Assembly: GCA_963772635.1 (NCBI GenBank) | Contig: CAVYYK010000031.1 | Location: forward strand, 1 to 64,000 | Direction: 5' to 3' | Length of the DNA: 64,000 nucleotides | DNA from: JAUXFS01 sp963772635 | Lineage (GTDB): Bacteria; Pseudomonadota; Alphaproteobacteria; Rhodospirillales; Defluviicoccaceae | Shown: positions 19,063 through 27,989 of the stretch, piece after piece | Numbering within the stretch: position 1 is the first letter of the stretch | Layout: the number at the start of each line of letters is the position of its first letter | Translations under genes and position numbers: made by a program | Notes under the pieces: generated by a model | What the model saw: the letters and a program-made list of their open reading frames with translations, nothing else | Database searches by the model: none | What the model was told of the DNA's origin: nothing

Positions 19063-20373
19063 TCACAGCGCCCCCACCACCTCACGAAGGATGCCGGCGA
19101 TCTCGTCGATGTGCAAGTCGTCGGCGACCAGCGGCGGCGCCACGCAGCCGGTATCACCCGTCCACTTGATCAGCAGGCCCGCCTCGAACAGCCGCTTCAG
19201 GCAGTGGTGGCCGCGGGCGCCGGGCGCCCCTTCGGGCTCGATATCGAAGGCGGCGAGCATCCCGTAGCCGCGGACGTCGGTCACCGCCGGCAGGTCGGCG
19301 AGGGCGAACATCCCATCGAGAAACCGCTCGGACATCGCGGCGGCGCGATCGAACAGCTTTTCCCGCTCGTAAATGTCCAGCGTCGCCAGACCGGCGGCGC
19401 AGGCCGCCGGATGGGCCGAATAAGTGTAGCCGTGAAACAACTCGACGGCGCCCTCGGGAGCGTTGTCGACGATGGTCTCGTAAATCCCGTCCTTGACCGC
19501 GACGGCGCCCATCGGCTGGGCGCCGTTGGTCAGCGCCTTGGCCATGGTCATCATGTCCGGGACGACGCCGAAGCTGTCGGCGCCGAAAGCCTTGCCGGTG
19601 CGGCCGAAACCGCAGATCACCTCGTCGAACACCAACAGGATGCCGTGGGCGTCGCAGATCTCCCGCAACCTCTCCAGGTACCCCTTCGGCGGCACCAGCG
19701 CCCCGGTGGAGCCGGCCATCGGCTCGACGAAGCAGGCGGCGATGGTGTGGCCGCCGTAGAGCGCGGCGAAACGCTGCAGATCGTCGGCGAGGTCGGCGCC
19801 GGCCTCCGGCTGACCGCGGACGAAACGGCTCTCGGGCCTCCAGGTATGACGCAGGTGGACGACGCCGGGCATCACCGCGCCGAACACCTCCCGGTTCTTG
19901 ATCAGCCCGCTGAGCGAGGTACCGCCGATGTTGACCCCATGGTAGGCGCGCTCGCGCGAGACGAAGCGCAACCGCTCGCCTTCCCCCCGCGCACGGTGGT
20001 AGGCCATGGCGATCTTCAGCGCCGTATCGATCGCCTCTGAGCCCGAGTTGGCGAAGAACACGTGGTCGAGGTCGCCGGGGGTGATCCGGGCGAGCCTGTT
20101 GGCCAGCTCGAACGAGGACGGATGACCCCACTGGAACGACGGCCCGTAATCGAGCTGGCGGAGCTGCGAGGCGACCGCCTCGGCGATCTCCCGGCGGCCG
20201 TGGCCGGCGGCGCAGCAGAACAGGCCCGAGGCTCCGTCGAGGATCCGCTGGCCGGTGTGGGTCCAATAGTGAACCCCCTCGCCCTTGACCAGCAGCCTGG
20301 GATCGGCCTTGAAGTCCCGATTGGCGGTAAACGGCATCCAATGGTTTTCGAGGGTATTGGTGGTGTAGGACAT
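19063..20373 (-). CDS. Class III omega-amino acid:pyruvate aminotransferase
   Basis: This 436-residue PLP enzyme moves an amino group from an omega-amino acid or amine (for example beta-alanine) to pyruvate. Markers are HWMPFTANRDFKADPRLLVK, the SGLFCCAAGHGRREIAEAV region, FFANSGSEAIDTALKIA, RAYHGVNIGGTSLSG, ILLVFDEVICGFGRTG and MTMAKALTNGAQPMG with the PLP lysine. The start at 20373 matches the family N-terminus; longer frames upstream have no similarity. It is convergent with the cell-wall hydrolase. Exact amino donor is not resolvable. Confidence 0.92.
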   Translation of the reverse strand: MSYTTNTLENHWMPFTANRDFKADPRLLVKGEGVHYWTHTGQRILDGASGLFCCAAGHGRREIAEAVASQLRQLDYGPSFQWGHPSSFELANRLARITPGDLDHVFFANSGSEAIDTALKIAMAYHRARGEGERLRFVSRERAYHGVNIGGTSLSGLIKNREVFGAVMPGVVHLRHTWRPESRFVRGQPEAGADLADDLQRFAALYGGHTIAACFVEPMAGSTGALVPPKGYLERLREICDAHGILLVFDEVICGFGRTGKAFGADSFGVVPDMMTMAKALTNGAQPMGAVAVKDGIYETIVDNAPEGAVELFHGYTYSAHPAACAAGLATLDIYEREKLFDRAAAMSERFLDGMFALADLPAVTDVRGYGMLAAFDIEPEGAPGARGHHCLKRLFEAGLLIKWTGDTGCVAPPLVADDLHIDEIAGILREVVGAL

Positions 20374-20876
20374 CGTGGCTCTCCCTGCCGGCCTCGCCTC
20401 TGGCGTTTCACCCATGTTGATCGGCGCGACCGAGGAGATCAAGAGCCACGCGGTACGGGCGGACATCGGCCCGTCGCGGCGGGCGGCGCGCCGGGCGGTG
20501 GTACGCTTCGGATCGGCGGCGATAGGCCCTCGTTTCCAATGAAACCACCGCTGTGCGGATCGCCGGCACACCCGACAATTCCTTGAATCCCGATCGCAGT
20601 ACCCCATATAGGATACAGGATTCAGTGCTCGGTCCGGGTAGGGTGTGATTCGCGCGTAACCGTCTGTCCCTCGTCACGTGAGGGATAACGTCCGCGAATG
20701 CGGTCATTGGCAATGGTCAGTACGGCGGTTCGCCGAACGCAGTGACCGGCGCGCGGTTCCGACGGCAAGCACGACTAATCGGAATCCTCGGACGCTTGGG
20801 GTGTTAACCGAGGCGCGGCGCGTGCGCCGCGCATCAACGAAGACGGGCCGGTGGGCTCGCGGGGCGAAGCGGCATC
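20374..20876. other. Gene-free stretch between aminotransferase and zinc-ribbon gene
   Basis: About 500 bases that must hold the aminotransferase promoter on the minus strand. Frames here are composition artefacts. I see no hairpin-T terminator or repeat. Confidence 0.4.
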
Positions 20877-21041
20877 ATGGAAGTTGACGACGAGACGCAG
20901 GAAAAGGACGCGGAAGCGGACGCCAAGGTCAGACAATGTCTGGTGTGCGGACAGCGATTTCCGAGCGAATGGGCGGGCGAGCGCATCTGCCCGAAGTGTA
21001 AATCGACAGCGGCGTGGCGTAGCGGCTGGCTCGGTGGATAA
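20877..21041 (+). CDS. Small zinc-ribbon protein, 54 residues
   Basis: From ATG 20877 the frame gives an acidic N-terminus (MEVDDETQEKDAEADAK) and then CLVCGQRF..GERICPKCKST, a Cys-x2-Cys/Cys-x2-Cys knuckle pair that would bind one zinc. Small proteins of this type with a SEWAGER-like centre occur widely in alphaproteobacteria, with no assigned role. The ribosome site is weak, which lowers confidence. It ends 30 bases before the convergent flavodoxin-like gene. Confidence 0.62.
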   Translation: MEVDDETQEKDAEADAKVRQCLVCGQRFPSEWAGERICPKCKSTAAWRSGWLGG

Positions 21042-21071
21042 CCGCCGACGCGCTCGCGTGTCGAAAGCTCT

Positions 21072-21551
21072 TTAGAACACGCCGGCCTCGAGACCGGCGG
21101 CCATCAGGGTACCGAGTTCCCGGCACTGGTCGACGAAGTCCTCGCGCCACTCGCCGCGACAGATCAGCGGCTCCTGGATCGCCCGCCAGCGCAAGCCGGT
21201 AACGATCGTCTCGACGGCGCGCCGGGTGCCGGTGCCGTCGTGTCCGGCGCGCACGTAGAGGGCGTAGGGAAGGCCCTGAGTCTTTTCCAGACAGGGATAG
21301 TAGGTCCGGTCGAAGAAATCCTTCAGCGCCCCGCTCATGTAACCGAGGTTTTCGGTCGTGCCGAGAACGATCGCCTCGGCAGCCAGCACATCCTCCGGTC
21401 CGGTCTCCAACGGACCCAACGCGGTGACCTCGACGTCGTCGATCTCCGGCGACCGCGCGCCGGCGATCACCGCGTCGAGAAGCGCTCGCGTGTTGGGCGA
21501 CGGGGCGTGGGCGACGATGAGCAGGCGTCTTGACGTCATGATGCCGTCCAT
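21072..21551 (-). CDS. Flavodoxin/NADPH-dependent FMN reductase-like protein
   Basis: This 159-residue cytoplasmic protein has a flavodoxin-like fold: LLIVAHAPSPNTRALLDAV (phosphate-binding start), AEAIVLGTTENLGYMSGALK (FMN loop with the typical GYMSG) and FFDRTYYP. ATG 21551 is preferred over 21539 because GGAG sits six bases upstream. Members reduce quinones or flavins. Nothing nearby fixes its partner; the next gene upstream is divergent. Confidence 0.85.
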   Translation of the reverse strand: MDGIMTSRRLLIVAHAPSPNTRALLDAVIAGARSPEIDDVEVTALGPLETGPEDVLAAEAIVLGTTENLGYMSGALKDFFDRTYYPCLEKTQGLPYALYVRAGHDGTGTRRAVETIVTGLRWRAIQEPLICRGEWREDFVDQCRELGTLMAAGLEAGVF

Positions 21552-21740
21552 TGTCGCTCCGGGTCCCGCCGGTGACAAGGCGGTCGCTCTCGCGGTGTCG
21601 CTCTCGCCGGCACCGCTTCGCGCCGACCAGGCGAAAAACAGCAAACAATGCAAGCGCAATGGATCGCATCGACCGCGCGGCCTCTGGCGCCGTACGCCCG
21701 GATCGGATAGGGTCGGACCGACATCAAGCGGGAGGAAGCG

Positions 21741-22211
21741 ATGGCAAGGCTGACGAAAATGCTTTCGGTTGCGCTCGTCCTGTGTTTTGCGGGCGTCGCG
21801 GCCGCGGAGGCGAGCGACGACGACGTGATCACCAAGAAGAGCCACCACGACGTGGCGACCACCCTCGATCGCCTCGAGAACATCGTCAAGGAGAAGGGCA
21901 TCACGGTGATGGCCCGGGTCGACCACGCGAAGAACGCGAAAGGCGTGGGCATGGAGCTGCGGCCCACCCAGCTGCTGATCTTCGGCAACCCCAAGCTGGG
22001 TACCGCGCTGATGCAGGACGATCAGCGGATCGGGCTGGATCTGCCGATGAAGGTGCTCGTCTGGGAGGATGCGGAGGGCACGGTTTGGCTCGCCTACGTC
22101 GACCCGCAAGAGCTGGCCGAGCGTTACGGCATCGACGAGGACCACGAGGTCGTCAAGAAGCTGCAGCAGGCCCTCGACACCTTCACCACCGCGGCCACCG
22201 CCGAGCAGTAG
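21741..22211 (+). CDS. DUF302 domain protein, exported
   Basis: The 156-residue protein starts with a signal peptide (LTKMLSVALVLCFAGVAAAEA) and continues with a DUF302 domain: a helix TTLDRLENIVKEKGITVMAR, VDHAKNAKGVGMELRPTQLL, FGNPKLGTALMQDD and LPMKVLVWEDAEGTVWLAY. These are family hallmarks of a small periplasmic fold of unknown role. A second exported protein gene follows 10 bases later, so the two are probably co-transcribed. Confidence 0.88.
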   Translation: MARLTKMLSVALVLCFAGVAAAEASDDDVITKKSHHDVATTLDRLENIVKEKGITVMARVDHAKNAKGVGMELRPTQLLIFGNPKLGTALMQDDQRIGLDLPMKVLVWEDAEGTVWLAYVDPQELAERYGIDEDHEVVKKLQQALDTFTTAATAEQ

Positions 22212-22221
22212 GGGCGGAGCC

Positions 22222-22932
22222 TTGACATTCATCATTGAACACCGGACAGCGTCGGCGGTTCTACGGACGATCTGTCTGGCGCTGGTTCCGGTCCTGGTGC
22301 TGATCGCCGGGCCCGGAATGGCCGCGGCGGGGCAAGGCGTCGTCGACGCGGTCGGCGGTCCGTCCGTCCCCGCGGGCACCCCGATCGCCGTCGTCGCCGA
22401 GAACTTCACCGATCTGAACACCCATCTGCAAGAGGTGATCGAACGGGCGCTGGTCCGCCGCGGATTCACCGTTAATCAAAATGCGCCCCTGATCCTGTCG
22501 TTCGAAGTCGAAATGTCGAACGCGACCGCCGACATCGACGACCAGGCCGGAGCCAACGTCGTCGGCAGCGGCGAACCCGGCGCGGCAGGGTCTCCCTACC
22601 AGCAGGATCCATCGGGCGAACCCGGCGCAACCAAGTCTCCCTACCAGCAGGATCCATGGCAGGGCACCGGAGGCGATCTTGAACAGGAGGAACCGGAGTT
22701 CGAAGAGCCGCAGGTGGCGATCCCGTTCGGCCAAGGTGGCGGCGGTAACGCCGGAACGATACGCAGCCTGTCGTTCACCCTCGGGCGTGACGGCCGGCCG
22801 CCGGTCTGGGAGGGGTCGGTTACCGCGACGCTGCCGAATTCCGAACCGTTCGAAGCGGCAAAGGCGATGGTCCCGGTGCTGGTCGATTACATCGGCCGGA
22901 CCGCCCACGGAGAGCAAGTCACCATCGACTGA
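22222..22932 (+). CDS. Exported protein of unknown function with an internal repeat
   Basis: The reading begins at TTG 22222 with GGAG four bases upstream; no ATG fits the start. The 236-residue product has a hydrophobic export segment (VLRTICLALVPVLVLIAGPG), an N-terminal domain (IAVVAENFTDLNTHLQEVIE, RALVRRGFTVNQNAP), a linker with two copies of SGEPGA-(2)-SPYQQDP, and a C-terminal beta-rich part ending VLVDYIGRTAHGEQVTID. I do not recognise the family. It lies right behind the DUF302 gene and probably works in the envelope. Confidence 0.7.
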   Translation: MTFIIEHRTASAVLRTICLALVPVLVLIAGPGMAAAGQGVVDAVGGPSVPAGTPIAVVAENFTDLNTHLQEVIERALVRRGFTVNQNAPLILSFEVEMSNATADIDDQAGANVVGSGEPGAAGSPYQQDPSGEPGATKSPYQQDPWQGTGGDLEQEEPEFEEPQVAIPFGQGGGGNAGTIRSLSFTLGRDGRPPVWEGSVTATLPNSEPFEAAKAMVPVLVDYIGRTAHGEQVTID

Positions 22933-22984
22933 CGAAGCGGTTGTGGCGGATGTTCTGTGTCGATCGAGGAATGCCGGGCGGGAA

Positions 22985-23455
22985 TCACCGTCGGCGGATC
23001 GAATCCACTTGGAAGCCCCAGACGCCACGGCCGTTGGCGCGGGCGATCTTCTCCTCGGCGTGATATGCGAACGGTGCGTTCGGCAATGCCAGCGCCAGTC
23101 CCTCGCCGATCAGGTAGGCACCCAGGTCCTCGCCGTCGTCAAACCGCGAATGGTTGACCGAGCAAAAGGCGGCGATACTGCCGTCGCGGTTCTCCCCCAC
23201 CTCCCTGCACCGCACGAACCCCTGGATCTTGAAATCGAGGGCAAGGGCGGCGCGGGTCGCACAGCGGACGGGGCGGATGGAAGTGCGGCACTGAGTGGCA
23301 TCGGACGGCAGGTGCACCCCGAACAGGCGGATCGTCTTGCCGCGGACCAGCAGCGACGCATCGTCCTGGACGATCGCGTAGCTTTCGATGTCGGCCGCCG
23401 CCGGCACCGCCGCCAGACAAAGGGCGGCCACGGCGGCAATGCGGATACCCCTCAC
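22985..23455 (-). CDS. Exported staphylococcal-nuclease-like protein
   Basis: GTG 23455, with AAGGAG eight bases upstream, gives 156 residues: a signal peptide (IRIAAVAALCLAAVPAAA) and an OB-fold like staphylococcal nuclease (LLVRGKTIRLFGVHLPSDAT, DGEDLGAYLIGEGLALALPN, YHAEEKIARANGRGVWGF). The catalytic Arg/Asp/Glu set is not clearly complete: the RLFG-V-LP strand lacks the usual IDAPE. It may bind and not cut nucleic acid. Such proteins are common and unassigned in Rhodospirillales. It is convergent with the gene at 22222. Confidence 0.8.
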   Translation of the reverse strand: MRGIRIAAVAALCLAAVPAAADIESYAIVQDDASLLVRGKTIRLFGVHLPSDATQCRTSIRPVRCATRAALALDFKIQGFVRCREVGENRDGSIAAFCSVNHSRFDDGEDLGAYLIGEGLALALPNAPFAYHAEEKIARANGRGVWGFQVDSIRRR

Positions 23456-24174
23456 CGGAGACTCCTTCGTTGTCGACACGCTCCTCTTCAACCCGCCCCA
23501 TTGTGCCGCCGTCGGCCGACCTTGCAAACCCATCAACGGGCCCGTTACTCCGTCACGTTTTGTTGATCGGAACGGGGCGCGGAAATACCAAAGCTTACTG
23601 ATGATGACTTCAGTATCGTTTTCCGGAGACGAAATACACAGCAGCGCCTCTCCGAGATATGACCAGAGTCACAAAGCTTGCGATTATTTTGAAATTTGTT
23701 ATTATTCGCAGTCTCCTTCGCCTCAGGAAACTGGAGATGTAACGTCGGGTTTACGAGGCGAAAAGTTGCCCCAAATGGGGCGTCGAGGGAAGTACAAGCC
23801 AGGGTACGGAAACGACGATAGTCGTGGGAGTGTCTATACCAATCTCAACAAGCGGGACGCGTTCAGCGAACCCGCAAATACGAAAAGGAGCGGGCGGCCG
23901 CGACATCTGCGGCCATCAATGATCCGGTGCCAAGCCGGGGAGAAAAGTCCGTCTCGTAGCGTTCGCCGATCGGCGGGCCGTCCGCTTCTAAAAAATTCCC
24001 TTCGCTCCCTCGAACCACCACCTCCAGAGTCCAGAGAGAATGGTGAGCCGTCTCGCGTGCGGACGAACGGCCCTCGATAGGCGGTTGTCTCCTTCCTTTC
24101 CCCTAGCGGTTACAGGTAAATGGTGGCAGTAACGACGACTGGCCGACGCCGCGGCGCGCCGGAGTATTTTGCGG
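23456..24174. other. 720-bp non-coding stretch with a MITE-like end and a GCCCC-AAAT-GGGGC palindrome
   Basis: At 23587-23613 a sequence (TACCAAAGCTTACTGATGAT) closely matches the terminal repeat of the element at 31264-31525, but no partner repeat is found. A perfect palindrome GCCCCAAATGGGGC lies at 23768-23781. Longer frames crossing the region have no recognisable protein. Confidence 0.5.
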
Positions 24175-24437
24175 ATGACCGAGCTGATTTGGACCGACTG
24201 GTGGCTCCCCGTCGTCGCGGGACCGTTTGTCGGCAGCTTTCTCGGGGTGCTCGTCACCCGCCTTCCCGCCGCGGAACCGGTGATCGCCGGCCGGTCCCGC
24301 TGTCCCCATTGCGACCATCCGCTGGGACCACGGGACCTGGTTCCGCTGGTGAGTTGGCTGGCGAGCGCATTCCCTTCGGCCCCTACCTCTGCCTCGCCAC
24401 TTGGCTGGTATGGCTGTACGGCCCGCTGGTGTTGTGA
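24175..24437 (+). pseudogene. Prepilin peptidase remnant with an internal deletion
   Basis: The first 60 or so residues are the N-terminal part of a type IV prepilin peptidase (VVAGPFVGSFLGVLVTRLPA, a CPHCDHPLGPRDLVPLVSWL zinc/methylase motif). In another frame the sequence then jumps to GERIPFGPYLCLATWLVWLY, which is how these enzymes end. The whole membrane catalytic middle with the two aspartates is missing. The join lies near 24357 at ctggcgag. The product cannot process prepilins. Together with the GspE-like remnant at 26686 it marks a lost secretion or pilus locus. Confidence 0.72.
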
Positions 24438-24546
24438 CCGTCCTTTCCCGATTTGACGCCGGCTTTGGCAACCAAGCTGGATCGTGGGTTACCGATCCGG
24501 CGTGTTTCCGCTATCGTCGGGGCCAAATTCGGGAGTCATCCAGGGG

Positions 24547-26568
24547 ATGTCGGCTGAAACCCCAAGGAACCGCCGCGTGAGCGATTTCTACCCGCACCTC
24601 TTCACCCCTATCCGCATCGGCCCGCACGAGTTGCCGAACCGCATCCTGATGGGCTCGATGCATACCGGGCTGGAGGAGCTGGAGGACGGGGTCGCGCGGC
24701 TGGCCGCTTTCTATCGTGAACGAGCGGAAGCCGACTGCGCGCTGATGGTGACCGGCGGGTTCTCGCCCGACCTCGCGGGGAGCTTGAACGCGCACATGCC
24801 GCCCTTCGACAGCGAAGCGCAGGCGGAGGCGCACAAGCCGATCCCGGCGGCGGTGCACGATGCCGGGGGGCGGATCCTGCTGCAGTTGCTGCATGCCGGG
24901 CGTTACGGCTATCACCAGCACATTGTCGCCCCCTCCCCGATCCGCGCACCGATCAACAGGATCGCGCCGCGGGAGATGACGGAGGACGATATCCAGGCAA
25001 CCATTGCCGCCTTCGCAGCGTCCGCGAAACTGGCCCGGCGGGCCGGCTATGACGGGGTCGAGGTGATGGGCTCCGAGGGCTATCTGATCAACGAGTTCAC
25101 TGCGCCACGGACCAACAAGCGCACCGACCGCTGGGGCGGTCCGTTCGAGAACCGCGCCCGCTTGCCGCAGGAGATCGTCAAGGCCGTGCGCGCCGCGACC
25201 GGTCCGGACTTCATCGTGATGTACCGCATCTCGGTTCTCGACATCGTCGAGGACGGCAGCCCGCCGGAGGAGGTCATCACCTTGGCCAAGCGGATGGAAG
25301 CCGCCGGCGCCGACGTCCTGAACAGCGGCATCGGCTGGCACGAGGCCAGCGTTCCGACCATTACCCAGGCCGTGCCCCGCGGCGGTTATGCTTGGGCGAG
25401 CGAACTGCTGATGGGCGAGGTCGGGATTCCGGTGATCGCGGTCAACCGCATCAACATGCCGGCAACGGCTGAACGCATCATCGCCGACGGGCAGGCCGAC
25501 ATGGTCTCGATGGCCCGTCCGTTCCTGTCCGACGCCGCCTTCGTGCGCAAGGCCAGGGAAGGCCGCGCGCTCGACATCAACACCTGCATCGCCTGCAACC
25601 AGGCCTGCCTCGACCATTATTTCGACGGCAAAATATCCTCCTGCCTGGTGAACCCGCGTGCCTGTCGCGAGACCGAGCTGAACTGGACCGCCACCGACAC
25701 GCCCGAACGCATCGCCGTCGTCGGCGCCGGCGTCGCCGGCCTGGCGACGGCCGAGGTGCTGGCGGAGCGCGGCCATCGCGTCACCATGTTCGAGGCTCAC
25801 GACCATATCGGTGGCCAGTTCGCCATCGCCCGCCATATTCCCGGCAAGGAGGAGTTCGACGAAACCTTGCGCTACTACGCCCGGCGCATGGACCAGCTCG
25901 GGGTGGATTTGCGCCTGAAGCGCAGGGCCGAGGCCTCGGACCTCGAGGACTTCGACCGCGTCGTCCTGGCCAGCGGCGTCGTCCCCCGCATCCCCGATAT
26001 CGAGGGCAGCGACCACCCGAAGGCGATGACCTACGCCGAGCTGTTGACCGGCGCGCGCAAGCCCGGGCGCAAGGTCTGCATCGTCGGCGCCGGCGGGATC
26101 GGCGTCGACGTCGCCGTCTATCTGGCGGAACGGGGCAGCCTCAGTCACACCGACCCCGCGGCCTTCCGCCGCCATTGGGGCGTGAACGCGCCGCCCGAGC
26201 CGGCCCATCCGCCGCACGAGATCTCTCTTCTCCAGCGTCGGCACGGCAAGATGGGCGCCGGACCGGGCAAGACCACCGGCTGGGTGCACCGCCTCACCCT
26301 CCAGAAGGCGAAGGTCGAGATGGTTCCCGGCGTCACCTATCGCCGGATCGACGACGACGGCCTGACCGTCGAGGTCGACGGCAAGCTCCGCACCATCCCC
26401 TGCGACAGCGTCGTCCTCTGCGCCGGTCAGGAGTCTGTCCGCGATCTCGAATCCGCCCTCGATGCCGCCGGCATCCCCGTCCACGTCATCGGCGGCGCCG
26501 CACATGCCGCCGAACTCGACGCCAAACGCGCCATCCTGGAAGGCGTCACCCTCGCCGCCCGCCTCTGA
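24547..26568 (+). CDS. 2,4-dienoyl-CoA reductase-like FMN/FAD/4Fe-4S oxidoreductase
   Basis: The 673-residue protein has an old-yellow-enzyme TIM barrel (LFTPIRIGPHELPNRILMGS, LLQLLHAGRYGYHQ, GYDGVEVMGSEGYLINEFTA), a 4Fe-4S cluster motif CIACNQACLDHYF, and C-terminal FAD and NAD(P)H Rossmann folds (RIAVVGAGVAGLATAEVLAE and KVCIVGAGGIGVDVAVYLAE). This is the FadH layout, which reduces dienoyl-CoA in unsaturated fatty acid oxidation. Related proteins act on other enones. ATG 24547 is used; GTG 24577 is possible. It stands alone on the strand. Confidence 0.92.
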   Translation: MSAETPRNRRVSDFYPHLFTPIRIGPHELPNRILMGSMHTGLEELEDGVARLAAFYRERAEADCALMVTGGFSPDLAGSLNAHMPPFDSEAQAEAHKPIPAAVHDAGGRILLQLLHAGRYGYHQHIVAPSPIRAPINRIAPREMTEDDIQATIAAFAASAKLARRAGYDGVEVMGSEGYLINEFTAPRTNKRTDRWGGPFENRARLPQEIVKAVRAATGPDFIVMYRISVLDIVEDGSPPEEVITLAKRMEAAGADVLNSGIGWHEASVPTITQAVPRGGYAWASELLMGEVGIPVIAVNRINMPATAERIIADGQADMVSMARPFLSDAAFVRKAREGRALDINTCIACNQACLDHYFDGKISSCLVNPRACRETELNWTATDTPERIAVVGAGVAGLATAEVLAERGHRVTMFEAHDHIGGQFAIARHIPGKEEFDETLRYYARRMDQLGVDLRLKRRAEASDLEDFDRVVLASGVVPRIPDIEGSDHPKAMTYAELLTGARKPGRKVCIVGAGGIGVDVAVYLAERGSLSHTDPAAFRRHWGVNAPPEPAHPPHEISLLQRRHGKMGAGPGKTTGWVHRLTLQKAKVEMVPGVTYRRIDDDGLTVEVDGKLRTIPCDSVVLCAGQESVRDLESALDAAGIPVHVIGGAAHAAELDAKRAILEGVTLAARL

Positions 26569-26685
26569 GAGTCCCGCGAACGACGCTGCGCCGACGCGGA
26601 TTCGCCGACGCCGACCGAATTTTGTGTTCGCTTCATCCGGTGTCCGTGACAGGATTCACCGGCTCGCCGACGATGACGGTTCGCT

Positions 26686-27018
26686 ATGAGCACAGAAACG
26701 AAAATCAGGGAGACACCCGGCGCCGAAGCTGTCGATACGGCCGTCGTCGATCTCCTGATCGAGCGCCGTAAGCTCGATGCCGGCGGCCTCGACCGGGCGC
26801 ACCGGGCCGGCGAGAACGGCGACGAGCACCTGCACACCATCCTCGTCAAGCTCGGCATCTACACCGTTCATAGCGAGGGGCGGTCCGCCGGGGGTGCGGT
26901 TTACGGGCGGGTTACCGTCGTCCACGCCGACGAGGGCGGCAGGTCTCCCTACCAGTTTCTTGCCTGGGGCCAGGGGCGCCGGGAGCTTTTTCCCGTCGTC
27001 GGGCCACGGGAGGAGTAG
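26686..27018 (+). CDS. GspE-like N-terminal domain fragment, 110 residues
   Basis: The first 57 residues (AVVDLLIERRKLDAGGLDRA, HLHTILVKLG) resemble the N-terminal domain of the type II secretion or type IV pilus ATPase GspE/PilB. The expected continuation is absent; instead an unrelated Arg/Gly-rich tail runs to the stop. No ATPase domain follows. It looks like a leftover of the same locus as the prepilin peptidase remnant 2 kb upstream, although a stand-alone regulator cannot be excluded. Confidence 0.55.
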   Translation: MSTETKIRETPGAEAVDTAVVDLLIERRKLDAGGLDRAHRAGENGDEHLHTILVKLGIYTVHSEGRSAGGAVYGRVTVVHADEGGRSPYQFLAWGQGRRELFPVVGPREE

Positions 27019-27076
27019 AGAACGAAGAGTGGGAAACCTGCGGCGATATGCCCTGTTCGCCGAGAGGATACGTACG

Positions 27077-27367
27077 ATGACCAAAAGCGATTCCGACCCC
27101 TCCGTCGCCGCCACCAAGCGCGAACTCGACCACGCCACCGCCGCCCTCGCGGAGCCGGGCGCCGGGGCGCTGGCCAATCTGGAATGCCGGGTGAGCGATC
27201 TTCAGGTCCGGTTTATCTCGACCCCGGCACGAGACCTCGCCGACATCGAGGCCCGGTTGCAGCTGATCCGCGAGATGGCCGCGGCGATCGGATCCGCCGG
27301 CTATCTGCTCAACGTGGTCGACGCCACCCTCGAGGATATCCGGGCGATGCGCGCCGACAACAGATGA
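27077..27367 (+). CDS. Hypothetical protein, 96 residues, probably helical
   Basis: ATG 27077 follows a GAGAGGA ribosome site. The product is soluble, acidic and alanine-rich with heptad-like spacing (RELDHATAALAEPGAGALAN, DLADIEARLQLIREMAAAIG), suggesting two or three helices. I do not recognise it. It lies 58 bases behind the GspE-like fragment. Confidence 0.6.
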   Translation: MTKSDSDPSVAATKRELDHATAALAEPGAGALANLECRVSDLQVRFISTPARDLADIEARLQLIREMAAAIGSAGYLLNVVDATLEDIRAMRADNR

Positions 27368-27555
27368 CAAAAAAGTTACCCCCAATTATTTCACGGTCAT
27401 CCACGAACAATTGAAACTTATCCACAATCCTCACCCCGGCGCTGGTTGTCTCGCCCCCGTTCAACCGACCATACTCCCTCGATGGGGTGCTTTTGGCTCC
27501 GGACAAGAGCGTTGCCGAGCAACGCGCTTGTGGCCTTTTGCAGGGGGAGAACGGA

Positions 27556-27648
27556 ATGCGCGACTTCCTGGAGGAAAAATGGCCGGAACTGGCCATCCTC
27601 ACCGGTTTCGGCATCGGCTGGCTGGCCATCGTCATGCTGTGGCTCTGA
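27556..27648 (+). CDS. 30-residue membrane microprotein, paralogue of the one at 51650
   Basis: ATG 27556 follows GGGGGAGA. The product starts MRDFLEEKWPEL and continues as one predicted membrane helix (AILTGFGIGWLAIVMLWL) to the stop. It matches the microprotein downstream of formate dehydrogenase (MRSFLQEKWLEL..) in length and in the MRxFLxEKWxELxIL frame. Two such copies in one window argue for a real gene. A stem-loop GCGTTGC-CGA-GCAACGC lies about 30 bases upstream. Function unknown. Confidence 0.68.
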   Translation: MRDFLEEKWPELAILTGFGIGWLAIVMLWL

Positions 27649-27989
27649 GAGCCGGGCCGATACCCGCAATCGCGGCGAAGAAACCCGCAGACCACGACCT
27701 TCGGATCGGAGCTACCCGTTGCCGGGACGCCCGCTTTCATCCTTGATCCGAATCGCCCCGGCATAGTCGCCCTTGTCGAAGGCCTGCCCTCCGGCGGTCA
27801 TCACGCCTTCCCAAGGCAGCCTTCCTTTCGGTCGCGGTGGAATCGTTGGGAAGAGCCACTGTACGACAACCTCTGGTTTTACTCTCTCGAAAATCCACCC
27901 CTCGCAGAAGTTTGAAACCACGGCTCTCCTGGCGCAAAGTGTCGATTGGTCGCGAACCGCCCACTTCGATGACGAGGGATCGCCGGATC
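27649..27989. other. Gene-free stretch upstream of the ChaN-like gene
   Basis: About 340 bases with no frame that looks coding on either strand. No terminator or repeat is evident. It probably holds the promoter of the ChaN-peptidase operon. Confidence 0.4.

Noticed and set aside
23388..24080. 230-codon plus-strand frame
   Set aside because: It starts antisense to the nuclease-like gene, crosses the MITE-like end and shows no domain.
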